From Akkermansiaceae bacterium (GTDB lineage Bacteria; Verrucomicrobiota; Verrucomicrobiia; Verrucomicrobiales; Akkermansiaceae): DNA of 42,562 nt. A model generated the notes under the pieces. The model saw nothing but the letters and a program-made list of their open reading frames with translations, did not search any database and was not told where the DNA came from. Position numbers and translations under genes: made by a program. The stretch is taken from assembly GCA_015061985.1 (NCBI GenBank), contig SUVN01000019.1:1-42562 (forward strand), written 5' to 3'. This document shows, piece after piece, positions 17,170 through 24,989 of the stretch. How positions within the stretch are numbered: the stretch's first letter is position 1; every line of letters starts with the position of its first letter.

Positions 17170-18609
17170 CTATTTTGTAGAAGAAACGGGCACAAGCATG
17201 GGTGGAAGCATACGAAATTGTTTTTGTCGATGAAGAGACTCTTGAACCTTCTTGTTCCACATGGAAGCAGAATCGCTGAAAACAAGTGAACGTGCTATAT
17301 TAAGAGAAGTTTCGGCACAATCAAGCGCTCGCATGTAACAAATCGTATATGTCATGCTCTTCATGGAAAGACTGTCGCGAGAATCTCTCAACCGAATATA
17401 CGCTTGTTCTGCCTTTTCAAGAACTTCATTGGCTTTATTCATTCTCTTACTGTTTACCAATACCCGAACCTGGAGAACGGATTTGAGACATTCAGAAAAT
17501 TGATGGCATAAATCATCGTCGACAATTGTTTCATGTGGAACAGATGATTGAACAGCTCGACGCACTTCTTTGGCTGTAGGAGGCGTCTGTCGCATTACTA
17601 ATTCACGTAAAGGCTGAGTCATGACCTCCCATCGAAAAAGAACATCGCCTCGATGAAGAACTTCTTTTTCTAGCTTTGCTTCATTAAGAAGTTCCATGTG
17701 GAACGCCGGACCGGAACTCTTTAATGCAGATGCGCATTCGTACAGACCGGCACGATGAAGTTCGAATGAATCTCTTTTATCAATACGGAATGCAAGTATA
17801 TCCTGTCGAATGATATTTCGTTCTCTACAGAAATGATTTCTTGCTTCTGCAAACATACCATTCTTGTACATCAGGTGTCCGCTCAGGTGTAGCACCATGG
17901 GATGATGCCATGCGGCAGAAAATTCTCTCGATAGTTTGATGATTTCACATGGAATTACTTTTTCATTTTCGTAAACGAGGCAATGCAGGTATCGGCAGAG
18001 AAGGTTCTCAGAGTGTTTCTCGAATAAGCGTTGAGATAGGGAACGAGATTTTTCTTCATCACCAAGCGAATGATAAAGTGATACAGCCCAGCAAGCAGCC
18101 AGTATATCCGCACGGTATCGTTCGGAGCGTTTTGCAAAATCATCAGCAGCACCGGAGACATCACCTGAAATGATTTTCAGAAACGTTTCTATGTAGAACA
18201 ACTCTTCGGGTGTAGCCAGAAAATCTGGTGAATTGATGATAGCCGTTAATTGCTGCAGCTGCTGAGTATACTGACTTCTGTCTGATTGCTCCAGCAGCAT
18301 CAGTCCACAGAGAGCAATAGCTGATTGCGGCTCCAGATTTAGTGCTCTGATGTAATACGCGCGCGCGAGCGAATCATATCCGAGCAATGTATCCTGTAAT
18401 GCCAGATTGATTATTCGAGAAGTTTCTCTGTTCTCCGTGGCGAGAACTATTTCTTCTACTGCTCTCTCTTCATCAGATTGAAGAGCAGGGCAGGGGACTT
18501 CATTCTTATTCTGACCATAAAGCGGCTCTGCGCCGCCAGCTAATATAGCTGAAGCGGCGCAGAGAATGACGAGCTTTTGTTCCATGTGGAACAGCTGTTT
18601 TGTTTTCAT
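17170..18609 (-). CDS. Exported TPR-like repeat protein of unknown function
   Basis: A 479-residue protein from ATG 18609, chosen because AAAGGATG lies just upstream and the N-terminus is then a signal peptide (KLVILCAASAILAGGAEPLYGQ). An upstream frame start at 18648 would overlap argS. The rest is helical with TPR-like spacing (ARAYYIRALNLEPQSAIALCGLMLL, HLMYKNGMFAEARNHF, AEQAYIRLRDS). No catalytic motif is seen. It follows the argS stop by 2 bp, so the pair is an operon. Four good parS-like 16-mers lie inside the coding region (17253, 17527, 17690, 18578), so FHME, PHET and MWN motifs recur in the protein. Confidence 0.7.
   Translation of the reverse strand: MKTKQLFHMEQKLVILCAASAILAGGAEPLYGQNKNEVPCPALQSDEERAVEEIVLATENRETSRIINLALQDTLLGYDSLARAYYIRALNLEPQSAIALCGLMLLEQSDRSQYTQQLQQLTAIINSPDFLATPEELFYIETFLKIISGDVSGAADDFAKRSERYRADILAACWAVSLYHSLGDEEKSRSLSQRLFEKHSENLLCRYLHCLVYENEKVIPCEIIKLSREFSAAWHHPMVLHLSGHLMYKNGMFAEARNHFCRERNIIRQDILAFRIDKRDSFELHRAGLYECASALKSSGPAFHMELLNEAKLEKEVLHRGDVLFRWEVMTQPLRELVMRQTPPTAKEVRRAVQSSVPHETIVDDDLCHQFSECLKSVLQVRVLVNSKRMNKANEVLEKAEQAYIRLRDSRDSLSMKSMTYTICYMRALDCAETSLNIARSLVFSDSASMWNKKVQESLHRQKQFRMLPPMLVPVSSTK
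17253..17268. other. parS-like site 2
   Basis: TGTTCCACATGGAAGC, 14 of 16 identical to site 1; inside the TPR-like gene. Confidence 0.6.
17527..17542. other. parS-like site 3
   Basis: TGTTTCATGTGGAACA, combining the TGTTTCA arm of the common bacterial parS with the GGAACA arm of its neighbours; inside the TPR-like gene. Confidence 0.7.
17690..17705. other. parS-like site 4
   Basis: AGTTCCATGTGGAACG, 14 of 16 identical to the reverse complement of site 1; inside the TPR-like gene. Confidence 0.6.
18578..18593. other. parS-like site 5
   Basis: TGTTCCATGTGGAACA, the exact reverse complement of site 1, near the start of the TPR-like gene. Confidence 0.75.
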
Positions 18610-18611
18610 AT

Positions 18612-20366
18612 TTACATCCTTTCCGGCATGGTAATACCAAAGAGACACATACCATGTTTAAGGACGGAAGCGGTCAGGTCGCAGAGGGCCAGACGCGTTT
18701 CACGTGTAGCACCTTCGCTCTTCAGAACAGGGCAGGCTTCATAGAAACTGTGGAAGGCACGGGCTAAATCATACAGGTAGGAAGCCAGTAGATTCGGTCG
18801 GCAATCATCAAGAGTAGAGGGTACTACTTCACCGTATCGAACCAGCATACGAGCCAGATGAATCTCTGCATCTTCTGTTAATGTAAGAGATTGAGGTTTA
18901 ACGAATTGCGTATCAATTTTACGGAAGATGGAACGCACACGGACGTAGGAATTCTGGAGGTAAGGAGCGGTATCACCAGTGAGGGCGAGCATCTTATCCC
19001 AGTCGAAAATATAGTCGCTCATACGGTTCTGTGAGAGCTCCGCAAACTTGATGGCACCGATACCGACGGCCTGAGAAACGGCTGCTTTTTCGTCCTCCGG
19101 CATATCCGGGCTCTTTTCTTCAATGACCTTGGCAGCGCGGGTAACGGCCTCGTCAATGACATCCTGCAAGCTCACTGTATCGCCGGAACGCGTCTTGAAG
19201 GGGCGTCTGTCCTTACCCAGAATGGAGCCGAAGGCAACGTGACGGAAGTCACCGCTCACGCCCCGCATACGCTCGATATCGAATATCTGCTTGAAGTGTT
19301 TTTCCTGCGGTGCGCCCACTACATACCAGATGGAATCAGCATTGAAATGAGTGGTGCGATAATCGAGAGTGGCGAGGTCGGTAGTGGCATAGAGGAAGCC
19401 GCCGTCGGCCTTGCGGATAATAGCCGGGACAGGCACCCATTCGCCATCTTTCTGCACGAGGAAGGGGTCATTCTGCGGCTTGTGGAAACCATCGGAGAAG
19501 ACGCAGATAGCTCCGTCACTTTCGCGGGCAATACCCTTCGCAATGAGGTCTTCCACCAGCGGGGCAAGGGCATCATTATATGCACTTTCGCCCAGCCAGT
19601 AATCGAATGATATATCCAGTTGACTGTAAATCTTTTCCAGACCAATTTTCGTGACTTCGATGCAGCGTTTCCAGATGCTCAGATTCTCCTCATCGCCGCT
19701 CTGGAGTTTGACCAGTTCAGCCTTGCTGACAGGGAGCAGGGAAGCGTCTTCCTTGCAGCGGGTATTCACTTCTTTATAGACCGCCAGCAATGCTTCGATG
19801 GGATCTTTGGCCAGCTCTTCCTGGTTCAGGATATTTTTCCATCCCCAGAGAATCATGCCAAACTGAGTTCCCCAGTCACCGATATGGTTATCAGTAATAA
19901 CCGTGTGACCGAGGAAGCGGGCGAGGCGTCCGAGGGTATCGCCAATGATGGTGGAGCGGATATGACCCACATGCATGGGCTTGGCCACATTCGGGGCAGA
20001 GAAGTCGATGACCAGTGTTTTCGGTTGTTCTGTCAGGGCGACACCCAGGCGTTCATCGTTCATCATGGCCTCTGTCATGGAGGCGAAGAACTCCGGACGA
20101 ATGCGGAAATTGATGAAGCCGGGACCGGCAATTTCAAGTGTGGCGGCTTCTGATTCACCGAAAGCTTCCAGCACTTGAGTAGCCAGCGCACGGGGGTTGG
20201 TGCGTACCTGTTTGGCAAGCATCATGGCTGCATTGCTCTGGTAATCGCCAAAGCGTAAATCCTGTGACGGAGTCACAGCAGGTATGAATCCCTCCGGCAG
20301 CGCATCACCCAGTACGGTGCTGAGGGCTGCCGACAGTTGTTTTGTTAATATTTGAGGTATCGTCAT
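18612..20366 (-). CDS. argS: Arginyl-tRNA synthetase
   Basis: Class I synthetase charging tRNA-Arg with arginine. From ATG 20366 it has 584 residues, normal for the family. The N-terminal tRNA-D-loop-recognising domain is followed by APNVAKPMHVGH (HIGH-motif variant, residues 132-135), DNHIGDWGTQFG, and later FGSILGKDRRPFKTRSGDTVSL, the region replacing a classical KMSKS. The C-terminal anticodon-binding domain ends in the typical GITMPERM. The longer open frame to 20516 was rejected: it runs through a parS-like site and the promoter. First gene of an operon with the TPR-like gene. Confidence 0.97.
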   Translation of the reverse strand: MTIPQILTKQLSAALSTVLGDALPEGFIPAVTPSQDLRFGDYQSNAAMMLAKQVRTNPRALATQVLEAFGESEAATLEIAGPGFINFRIRPEFFASMTEAMMNDERLGVALTEQPKTLVIDFSAPNVAKPMHVGHIRSTIIGDTLGRLARFLGHTVITDNHIGDWGTQFGMILWGWKNILNQEELAKDPIEALLAVYKEVNTRCKEDASLLPVSKAELVKLQSGDEENLSIWKRCIEVTKIGLEKIYSQLDISFDYWLGESAYNDALAPLVEDLIAKGIARESDGAICVFSDGFHKPQNDPFLVQKDGEWVPVPAIIRKADGGFLYATTDLATLDYRTTHFNADSIWYVVGAPQEKHFKQIFDIERMRGVSGDFRHVAFGSILGKDRRPFKTRSGDTVSLQDVIDEAVTRAAKVIEEKSPDMPEDEKAAVSQAVGIGAIKFAELSQNRMSDYIFDWDKMLALTGDTAPYLQNSYVRVRSIFRKIDTQFVKPQSLTLTEDAEIHLARMLVRYGEVVPSTLDDCRPNLLASYLYDLARAFHSFYEACPVLKSEGATRETRLALCDLTASVLKHGMCLFGITMPERM

Positions 20367-20378
20367 GTGTCTGCGGCA

Positions 20379-20407
20379 GTTATACACATTTATCACACTT
20401 TTGTCAA
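20379..20407 (-). promoter_or_regulatory. Promoter of argS, with a DnaA box over the -10
   Basis: Minus strand: exact TTGACA (20407-20402), 17-bp spacer, TATAAC (20384-20379), ending 12 bp before the argS ATG. An exact DnaA box TTATACACA (20380-20388) covers the -10, so DnaA could affect argS transcription. Confidence 0.75.
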
Positions 20408-20488
20408 ATAATATCGCGCTCACGCGCGCGTACAGGCGTGTCTTAATGATTGAAATATAAGTATTTTTTATATGATAAAAAAGGAGAA

Positions 20489-20504
20489 TGTTCCACATGG
20501 AACA
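20489..20504. other. parS-like site 6
   Basis: TGTTCCACATGGAACA, identical to site 1, between argS and the RNA promoter. Confidence 0.75.
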
Positions 20505-20544
20505 AATGCAATCCAATAGTTATGAAAGATGAGTCAGAATATAC

Positions 20545-20573
20545 TTGCATCGGGCGGGGGAGTATGGTATATA
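20545..20573 (+). promoter_or_regulatory. Promoter of the 6S-like RNA
   Basis: TTGCAT (20545-20550), 17-bp spacer, TATATA (20568-20573). The predicted start near 20580 coincides with the first base of the RNA's closing helix. Confidence 0.7.
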
Positions 20574-20579
20574 AAGAAC

Positions 20580-20763
20580 CAGCTGCTGTGCTCGTGACGC
20601 GTGGTTCAATAAGGCCCGGACCGATGTAAATATATAAGGGGCATCAAGTACGAGGGGTTTTATGTTCCGTCCAATGGATACCTCAGCGACCCCCACTCCG
20701 CACCCACCTGACTAATGGGAACGTGGCTTCTCATACCACCGACGGCACAGCGGTGTTTCTTTT
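20580..20763 (+). ncRNA. ssrS: Probable 6S RNA
   Basis: A non-coding region of about 184 nt between argS and the DUF805 operon with a well-placed promoter. Its ends pair: CTGCTGTGC near 20584 with GCACAGCGG (20745-20753), 9 bp with one G-U, followed by TGTTTCTTTT as a 3' end. The 3' half holds GCACCCACCTGA, which resembles the conserved CACCCACCTG-type segment I recall from 6S RNAs. Length and long-range closing stem also fit. 6S RNA binds the housekeeping RNA polymerase as an open-promoter mimic in stationary phase. It lacks the SRP RNA core and is too short for tmRNA or RNase P RNA. A covariance-model search (Rfam 6S) would settle it. Confidence 0.65.
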
Positions 20764-20784
20764 GCAGAGTGTCAGACTGATAGC

Positions 20785-20813
20785 TTGACATGGTAGTGCT
20801 TAGATAGGATAAT
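20785..20813 (+). promoter_or_regulatory. Promoter of the DUF805-miaA operon
   Basis: Exact TTGACA (20785-20790), 17-bp spacer, GATAAT (20808-20813), ending 12 bp before the first ATG of the six-gene operon. Confidence 0.7.
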
Positions 20814-20825
20814 AGCCCAACATTT

Positions 20826-21905
20826 ATGGGAAGTGCACAATACTACTATCTGAATGATTCCAACAAGCCCCAGGGACCCTTTACTATTGAGCAAATGGCG
20901 GCCTTGATGCTGTCCGGCGCTGTGACGCAGGAGACCAAGGTAGCATTAGCCGGAGATGCGAACTGGAAACCCCTCAGTGAGCAGCCCTGGGTGCAGAATG
21001 GGCAGGTGGTGACCGGGGCAGGGGAGTCGGCGGGTTTTGCCCGTGGCGGAGTCGGTGTGGAGCCGGGACCATGTCCTAAATGCTCCCACGAGCTGACCGG
21101 GTGGGCTGTGCCGCATCAGTGTCCTTCCTGTGGTTATCGCCTGCGCCCGGCGAGCGACAGTTTCTGGGCGTATATGATGCACTCCCTGCGGCGTATGTTC
21201 AGCCTGCGCGGTCGTGCCACGCGTAAGGAGTATTGGGCTTTCTGTGTGGCCATGATACCGGTGACGTTTCTGTGGTTCTTCCTGCTCTTGGCCGGCATTG
21301 TTTACATGGGCATGGAGCTGTTCGTTGCTGATGATTTTGATTATGATAAATTCATGCAGATATGGCCGGGTATGGGCATGTATATTGTGGTGCTGTATGC
21401 CATGTTTTGCATTCCCTGGTTTTTCCTGTATGGCCGACGATTCCATGATTTGGGCTTATCTGCTTGGTGGGGAGCGCTCATACTGACCATTTCAACCGGC
21501 AGTATGTACCTGATTATTCCGATGACCGAAAGTTTTGCCGAAAACGCTATGGAAACCATCGTTCCCATAACAGAAACATACATTCAGAATGAAACAGCAG
21601 CCGGTGAGGCAGCCGCACGTCTGGTCAAAGAAGCACGGGATAATGGAAATGAAGCGCTGGCGCAGGATATCATGAAAAAGCGCAGGATAGATGCGGCGCT
21701 GGCTCAAAGAGAATTGGAACGCGACATAGAGAAACAGTTGAATGAGCTATACAAGAATCCTCAGCATACCTCTCTGATGCTCCTGTCTGCTCTGAGCAAT
21801 ATATTCTCTACGCTGGCCGGTCTGGCGGCCTTGGTGATTGGCTTCATTGACAGCAAGCGCGGCCCGAACAAGTACGGACCCAGCATCAAATATCCCCGAG
21901 GATGA
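20826..21905 (+). CDS. GYF_2-zinc ribbon-DUF805 membrane protein 1
   Basis: 359 residues. Residues ~5-57 form a GYF_2 domain (YYYLNDSNKPQGPFTIEQM...WKPLSEQPW). Then comes a CPKC...CPSC zinc ribbon (~80-105) and a DUF805 membrane domain opening with SLRGRATRKEYWAF and holding GRRFHDLGLSAWW. A long charged helical insertion (~260-310) lies before the last membrane segment, and the end is DSKRGPNKYGPSIKYPRG. GYF_2 domains are thought to bind proline-rich partners; DUF805 has no known function. First gene of a coupled operon; its stop overlaps the next start by 4 nt. Confidence 0.75.
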   Translation: MGSAQYYYLNDSNKPQGPFTIEQMAALMLSGAVTQETKVALAGDANWKPLSEQPWVQNGQVVTGAGESAGFARGGVGVEPGPCPKCSHELTGWAVPHQCPSCGYRLRPASDSFWAYMMHSLRRMFSLRGRATRKEYWAFCVAMIPVTFLWFFLLLAGIVYMGMELFVADDFDYDKFMQIWPGMGMYIVVLYAMFCIPWFFLYGRRFHDLGLSAWWGALILTISTGSMYLIIPMTESFAENAMETIVPITETYIQNETAAGEAAARLVKEARDNGNEALAQDIMKKRRIDAALAQRELERDIEKQLNELYKNPQHTSLMLLSALSNIFSTLAGLAALVIGFIDSKRGPNKYGPSIKYPRG

Positions 21906-22597
21906 ATCACCCCATGCCCGATACCCGGCCAACTTCTGCCGCAACTGCTTCCCACTGGTACAGCCCGCGGGGCAGGGCAGGGAGGTTGGAGTACTGGGCT
22001 TGGTTGCTGGGCACGATTCCTCTTTGTCTGGCAGCGGCTTTTCTGTTGTGTCTGGGTGGGGTAGTTGGCGGTATCGTTTATCATCTGAATAAGGCCGCTT
22101 ACATCCCGGTGCTGGCAGCGCTGTATGCCGTCCTGGTCCTGGGGGCGGCGTTGTCTCCGTTCTTTCTGATGCTGGCACGGCGGTTGAGGGATGCCGGGTT
22201 GAAGCCCTCATGGTCGTGGCAGGTACTGCTCAGCCTGATGTTGAATCTGGCATTGTTTATTTATCTGGGCTTTCCCATCATGGTGCAGTCCCTCAGCGCT
22301 GCGAAACCCATCATTGAAACAATAGACCGGGAAAAGGAGCGGGTGCATCTGGAATACGTGAATGATGCTCCGGCGAGACAGGAGGCACTCACACGTTTGC
22401 AGGTGCGTGAACAAAATGAACTGTTACAGATGTACCACAACATTGCCGACCCGGTATGGAAGGACAATCAAGAGGCCCTTTTCTGCCTGGATGTGCTGAC
22501 CAGATGCAACGGTGTTTTTCTTCTGCTTCTTCTTGTACCCGGCTTCTTGCCATCAAGGAAGAATTCCGCTGAACACATACCCGACCCCGAATCATGA
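21902..22597 (+). CDS. DUF805 membrane protein 2 (no GYF domain)
   Basis: 231 residues. It lacks the GYF_2 and zinc-ribbon parts and begins directly at YSPRGRAGRLEYWAW, the DUF805 entry motif. Four hydrophobic segments and ARRLRDAGLKPSW follow. A charged helix (~135-180) separates the last two segments. The C-terminus lacks the KYGPSSKYP ending of its paralogues. ATGA overlaps link it to both neighbours. Probably a shortened paralogue. Confidence 0.65.
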   Translation: MNHPMPDTRPTSAATASHWYSPRGRAGRLEYWAWLLGTIPLCLAAAFLLCLGGVVGGIVYHLNKAAYIPVLAALYAVLVLGAALSPFFLMLARRLRDAGLKPSWSWQVLLSLMLNLALFIYLGFPIMVQSLSAAKPIIETIDREKERVHLEYVNDAPARQEALTRLQVREQNELLQMYHNIADPVWKDNQEALFCLDVLTRCNGVFLLLLLVPGFLPSRKNSAEHIPDPES

Positions 22598-23586
22598 AAT
22601 ACTACTATCTGGATACCGCCCGCAACATTTGCGGTCCTTATACCATGCAGCAGATGTGCGTCATGGTGCTCAACGGCACCATTCATGCAGACACCCTCTG
22701 TGCGAAAGAGGGTGAACAAAGCTGGCGACCTTTATCGGAGAAAAGCTGGATGCAACAGCAGAATTCGATTCCCGTGCCACTCCCGCCGTCTTTTGAGAAA
22801 CTCGGGTGCTGCGTCCGCTGCGGTGCAGAGCAGGAGGGGTATGTCCTGCCGCCTTCCTGTCCCTCCTGCGGGGCTGCACAGGCACCTGCTGATAGTTCCA
22901 TGTGGAGCTTTTTCTGTCTGGCGCTGCGCCGTCTGCTGAGCTTTCGCGGGCGCAGCCAGCGCAAGGAATACTGGTCCTTTTTTCTTTTCGGCGTATTGAC
23001 ATTGCTGTTGCTGCTGATACTGTCGGGCACATCTTTGTTTTTCATCAGCTTTTCCTCGGTGACATTGCCGTCAGATTGGTTCTGCATTTTTTACTGCATT
23101 GCCGGGGTGGGGGGATTACTCACGTATCCGCTTCTTGTACGCCGACTGCACGATATCGGGTTGAGCGGATGGTGGGCGATTATCCCCTTTGCCATGACGG
23201 TGTATGGCCATTGCTACGTGGCTTACTCAAAGATGATGTGGTCAGATATTCCGGTGGAGCGCAAGGTGAGCAACACGGATGAAGTCATGAGCCTGGAGGA
23301 ATTACGGAAAAAGCATCCGGAAATCAAGTTTCCTGAAGGGGAGGGAGAAGTACGAGTTATCTCCCGCAGAGAAGTTCGCTCCGCACGGTATCGCTACGCA
23401 AACCGGGAGGAGGCGCAGGAAAAGCCGGAACACCCCTTGGGGCTCTCCCATGGGATGGTATGGATAAATGCCATCATATCGATGCTGTCGCATCTGGTTA
23501 CGGTAGGAATCATCATAGTAGCCTGCATCGACAGTCAACGCGGCGCGAACAAATACGGACCCTCATCCAAATACCCCTACGCCTGA
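22594..23586 (+). CDS. GYF_2-zinc ribbon-DUF805 membrane protein 3
   Basis: 330 residues: GYF_2 (KYYYLDTARNICGPYTMQQM, ~1-52), zinc ribbon CVRC...CPSC (~72-92), and DUF805 domain (SFRGRSQRKEYWSF, VRRLHDIGLSGWW). It ends in DSQRGANKYGPSSKYPYA. A charged loop (~230-275) occupies the same place as in paralogue 1. Coupled by ATGA overlap to the gene before; the next gene starts 3 bp after its stop. Confidence 0.75.
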   Translation: MKYYYLDTARNICGPYTMQQMCVMVLNGTIHADTLCAKEGEQSWRPLSEKSWMQQQNSIPVPLPPSFEKLGCCVRCGAEQEGYVLPPSCPSCGAAQAPADSSMWSFFCLALRRLLSFRGRSQRKEYWSFFLFGVLTLLLLLILSGTSLFFISFSSVTLPSDWFCIFYCIAGVGGLLTYPLLVRRLHDIGLSGWWAIIPFAMTVYGHCYVAYSKMMWSDIPVERKVSNTDEVMSLEELRKKHPEIKFPEGEGEVRVISRREVRSARYRYANREEAQEKPEHPLGLSHGMVWINAIISMLSHLVTVGIIIVACIDSQRGANKYGPSSKYPYA

Positions 23587-23589
23587 CCT

Positions 23590-24402
23590 ATGAACTACCA
23601 TTATCTGAACAGCTATCGCCAGCCGGTGGGACCCGTGACGGAAGAGCAGTTGAAATCTGCCATTCGCACGGAAGCCCTGCTGCCGGAGTCTCTCGTTCTG
23701 CCGGAAGGGAACAGCGAGTGGGTTCCCCTGTCCTCCCTGCCGGAGATGGCGGAGGAACTGGCAGCCATTGCGAACAGTTCCATGGGACTCTGCCCCTCCT
23801 GCGGAAAGGACATCAACGGCTACATCATGCCTGCACGTTGTCCGCATTGCGGCTATGAAATGGCTCTGCCGCCGGAGGAGCGAGAGAATCTGTGGAGGCA
23901 TTTTGTATTTGCCATGAAAAAAAGCTTCACCCTGCGCGGGCGTGCCACCCGCATGGAGTACTGGAGCTTCGTGCTGTTTGAGAATATTATTCTGTACGTA
24001 TTATCCGGTATAATGGCTATGCTCATGGTCATCGCATTGCCAATGTATACGCCGGAAGATATGTGTAAGCCGGAAGATACAGATACGCTGGGGCTGATAT
24101 TGGTTTTGATGGGGATATTTCTACCGACCGTTCTGATGATGATACCTTACATCAGCGTTTCCGTACGCCGTCTGCATGATATAGGAGCAAGCGGCGTCTG
24201 GATACCCGGGGGAGTATTGAGCTTCCTGACTCCCCTCTTTGCCGTCTTTTTACTGGAACCGGATACCACGGCATTTGCCGTGGCCTACGCTCTCCTGTGC
24301 CTGGTACCCATCGGCGTGAGCTGCCGCATCATCATTTCCCACTTCCAGGACACTCAACGCGGTGGCAACGCCTACGGACCTTCTTCTAAGTACCCCCGAT
24401 GA
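23590..24402 (+). CDS. GYF_2-zinc ribbon-DUF805 membrane protein 4
   Basis: 270 residues: GYF_2 (NYHYLNSYRQPVGPVTEEQL, ~1-52), zinc ribbon CPSC...CPHC (~66-86), DUF805 (TLRGRATRMEYWSF, VRRLHDIGASGVW), ending in DTQRGGNAYGPSSKYPR. It lacks the long charged insertion of paralogues 1 and 3, so it is the most compact full-domain copy. Overlaps the next start by 4 nt. Confidence 0.75.
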   Translation: MNYHYLNSYRQPVGPVTEEQLKSAIRTEALLPESLVLPEGNSEWVPLSSLPEMAEELAAIANSSMGLCPSCGKDINGYIMPARCPHCGYEMALPPEERENLWRHFVFAMKKSFTLRGRATRMEYWSFVLFENIILYVLSGIMAMLMVIALPMYTPEDMCKPEDTDTLGLILVLMGIFLPTVLMMIPYISVSVRRLHDIGASGVWIPGGVLSFLTPLFAVFLLEPDTTAFAVAYALLCLVPIGVSCRIIISHFQDTQRGGNAYGPSSKYPR

Positions 24403-24989
24403 AGATTTTATGCCCGTACTGTAACACCCTGCATGGTGTGGAAGAAAAATACTGCTCCGTCTGCGGTCGGGCACAGGCTGTGCCTGTGAGCAGAATCCGG
24501 GACTGTATGCTTCTTGCTCTGCGGCGGGTGTTCCAGTTTCGTGGTCGCTCCTGCCGCAATGAATATTGGGCCTGGTGGGGGATGGTACTGATGGTTTTTA
24601 TTTTCATTAACTTCGTGGATACGACGCACCGATGTTTTCCGACATTGATACCTTATCCGCATGTGGTAGGAATCATCTGTGTGGTAACAATGTTGATTAT
24701 CATTCCGCTGCTCTCCGGCAGTGTGGTGGTGCGGCGTCTGCATGATGTGGGGTGGAGCGACCGATGGGTTTTATTGTTGCTGGCCATACCCTGTTTCCAT
24801 ACGCTGTTATATCTTTTTCACAAGACAGGCACCGTGGAAGTAGTGCAGCCTCTGTTCTATGTCATTTTCCCGGTAACATTCATCTTATTGCCTCCCCTGA
24901 ATGTGGTGTTCCTGTTGATATTGGGGTGCATCGACAGCCAAAAAGGTAGAAATCAACATGGCTCATCCCTTAAATATCCCTCCGAATGA
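24399..24989 (+). CDS. Zinc ribbon-DUF805 membrane protein 5
   Basis: 196 residues: an N-terminal zinc ribbon (CPYC...CSVC, residues 5-22) replaces the GYF_2 domain, followed by the DUF805 membrane domain (QFRGRSCRNEYWAW, VRRLHDVGWSDRW) and DSQKGRNQHGSSLKYPSE at the end. Translationally coupled to paralogue 4 and, by a 4-nt overlap, to miaA. Confidence 0.75.
   Translation: MKILCPYCNTLHGVEEKYCSVCGRAQAVPVSRIRDCMLLALRRVFQFRGRSCRNEYWAWWGMVLMVFIFINFVDTTHRCFPTLIPYPHVVGIICVVTMLIIIPLLSGSVVVRRLHDVGWSDRWVLLLLAIPCFHTLLYLFHKTGTVEVVQPLFYVIFPVTFILLPPLNVVFLLILGCIDSQKGRNQHGSSLKYPSE

Noticed and set aside
18609..18648. Upstream start for the TPR-like protein
   Set aside because: Would overlap the argS stop and spoil the signal peptide; ATG 18609 has AAAGGATG upstream.
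20580..20763. SRP RNA, tmRNA or RNase P RNA instead of 6S
   Set aside because: No GGAAGGAAGCAGCC-type SRP core, no tag ORF or Ala-tRNA-like end, and no GAGGAAAGTCC RNase P core; length and closing stem fit 6S better.
22894..22909. AGTTCCATGTGGAGCT as a seventh parS site
   Set aside because: Only 13 of 16 match, inside a DUF805 gene, so it could be chance. A similar weak match near 13041 and one at 17941-17956 were left out for the same reason.
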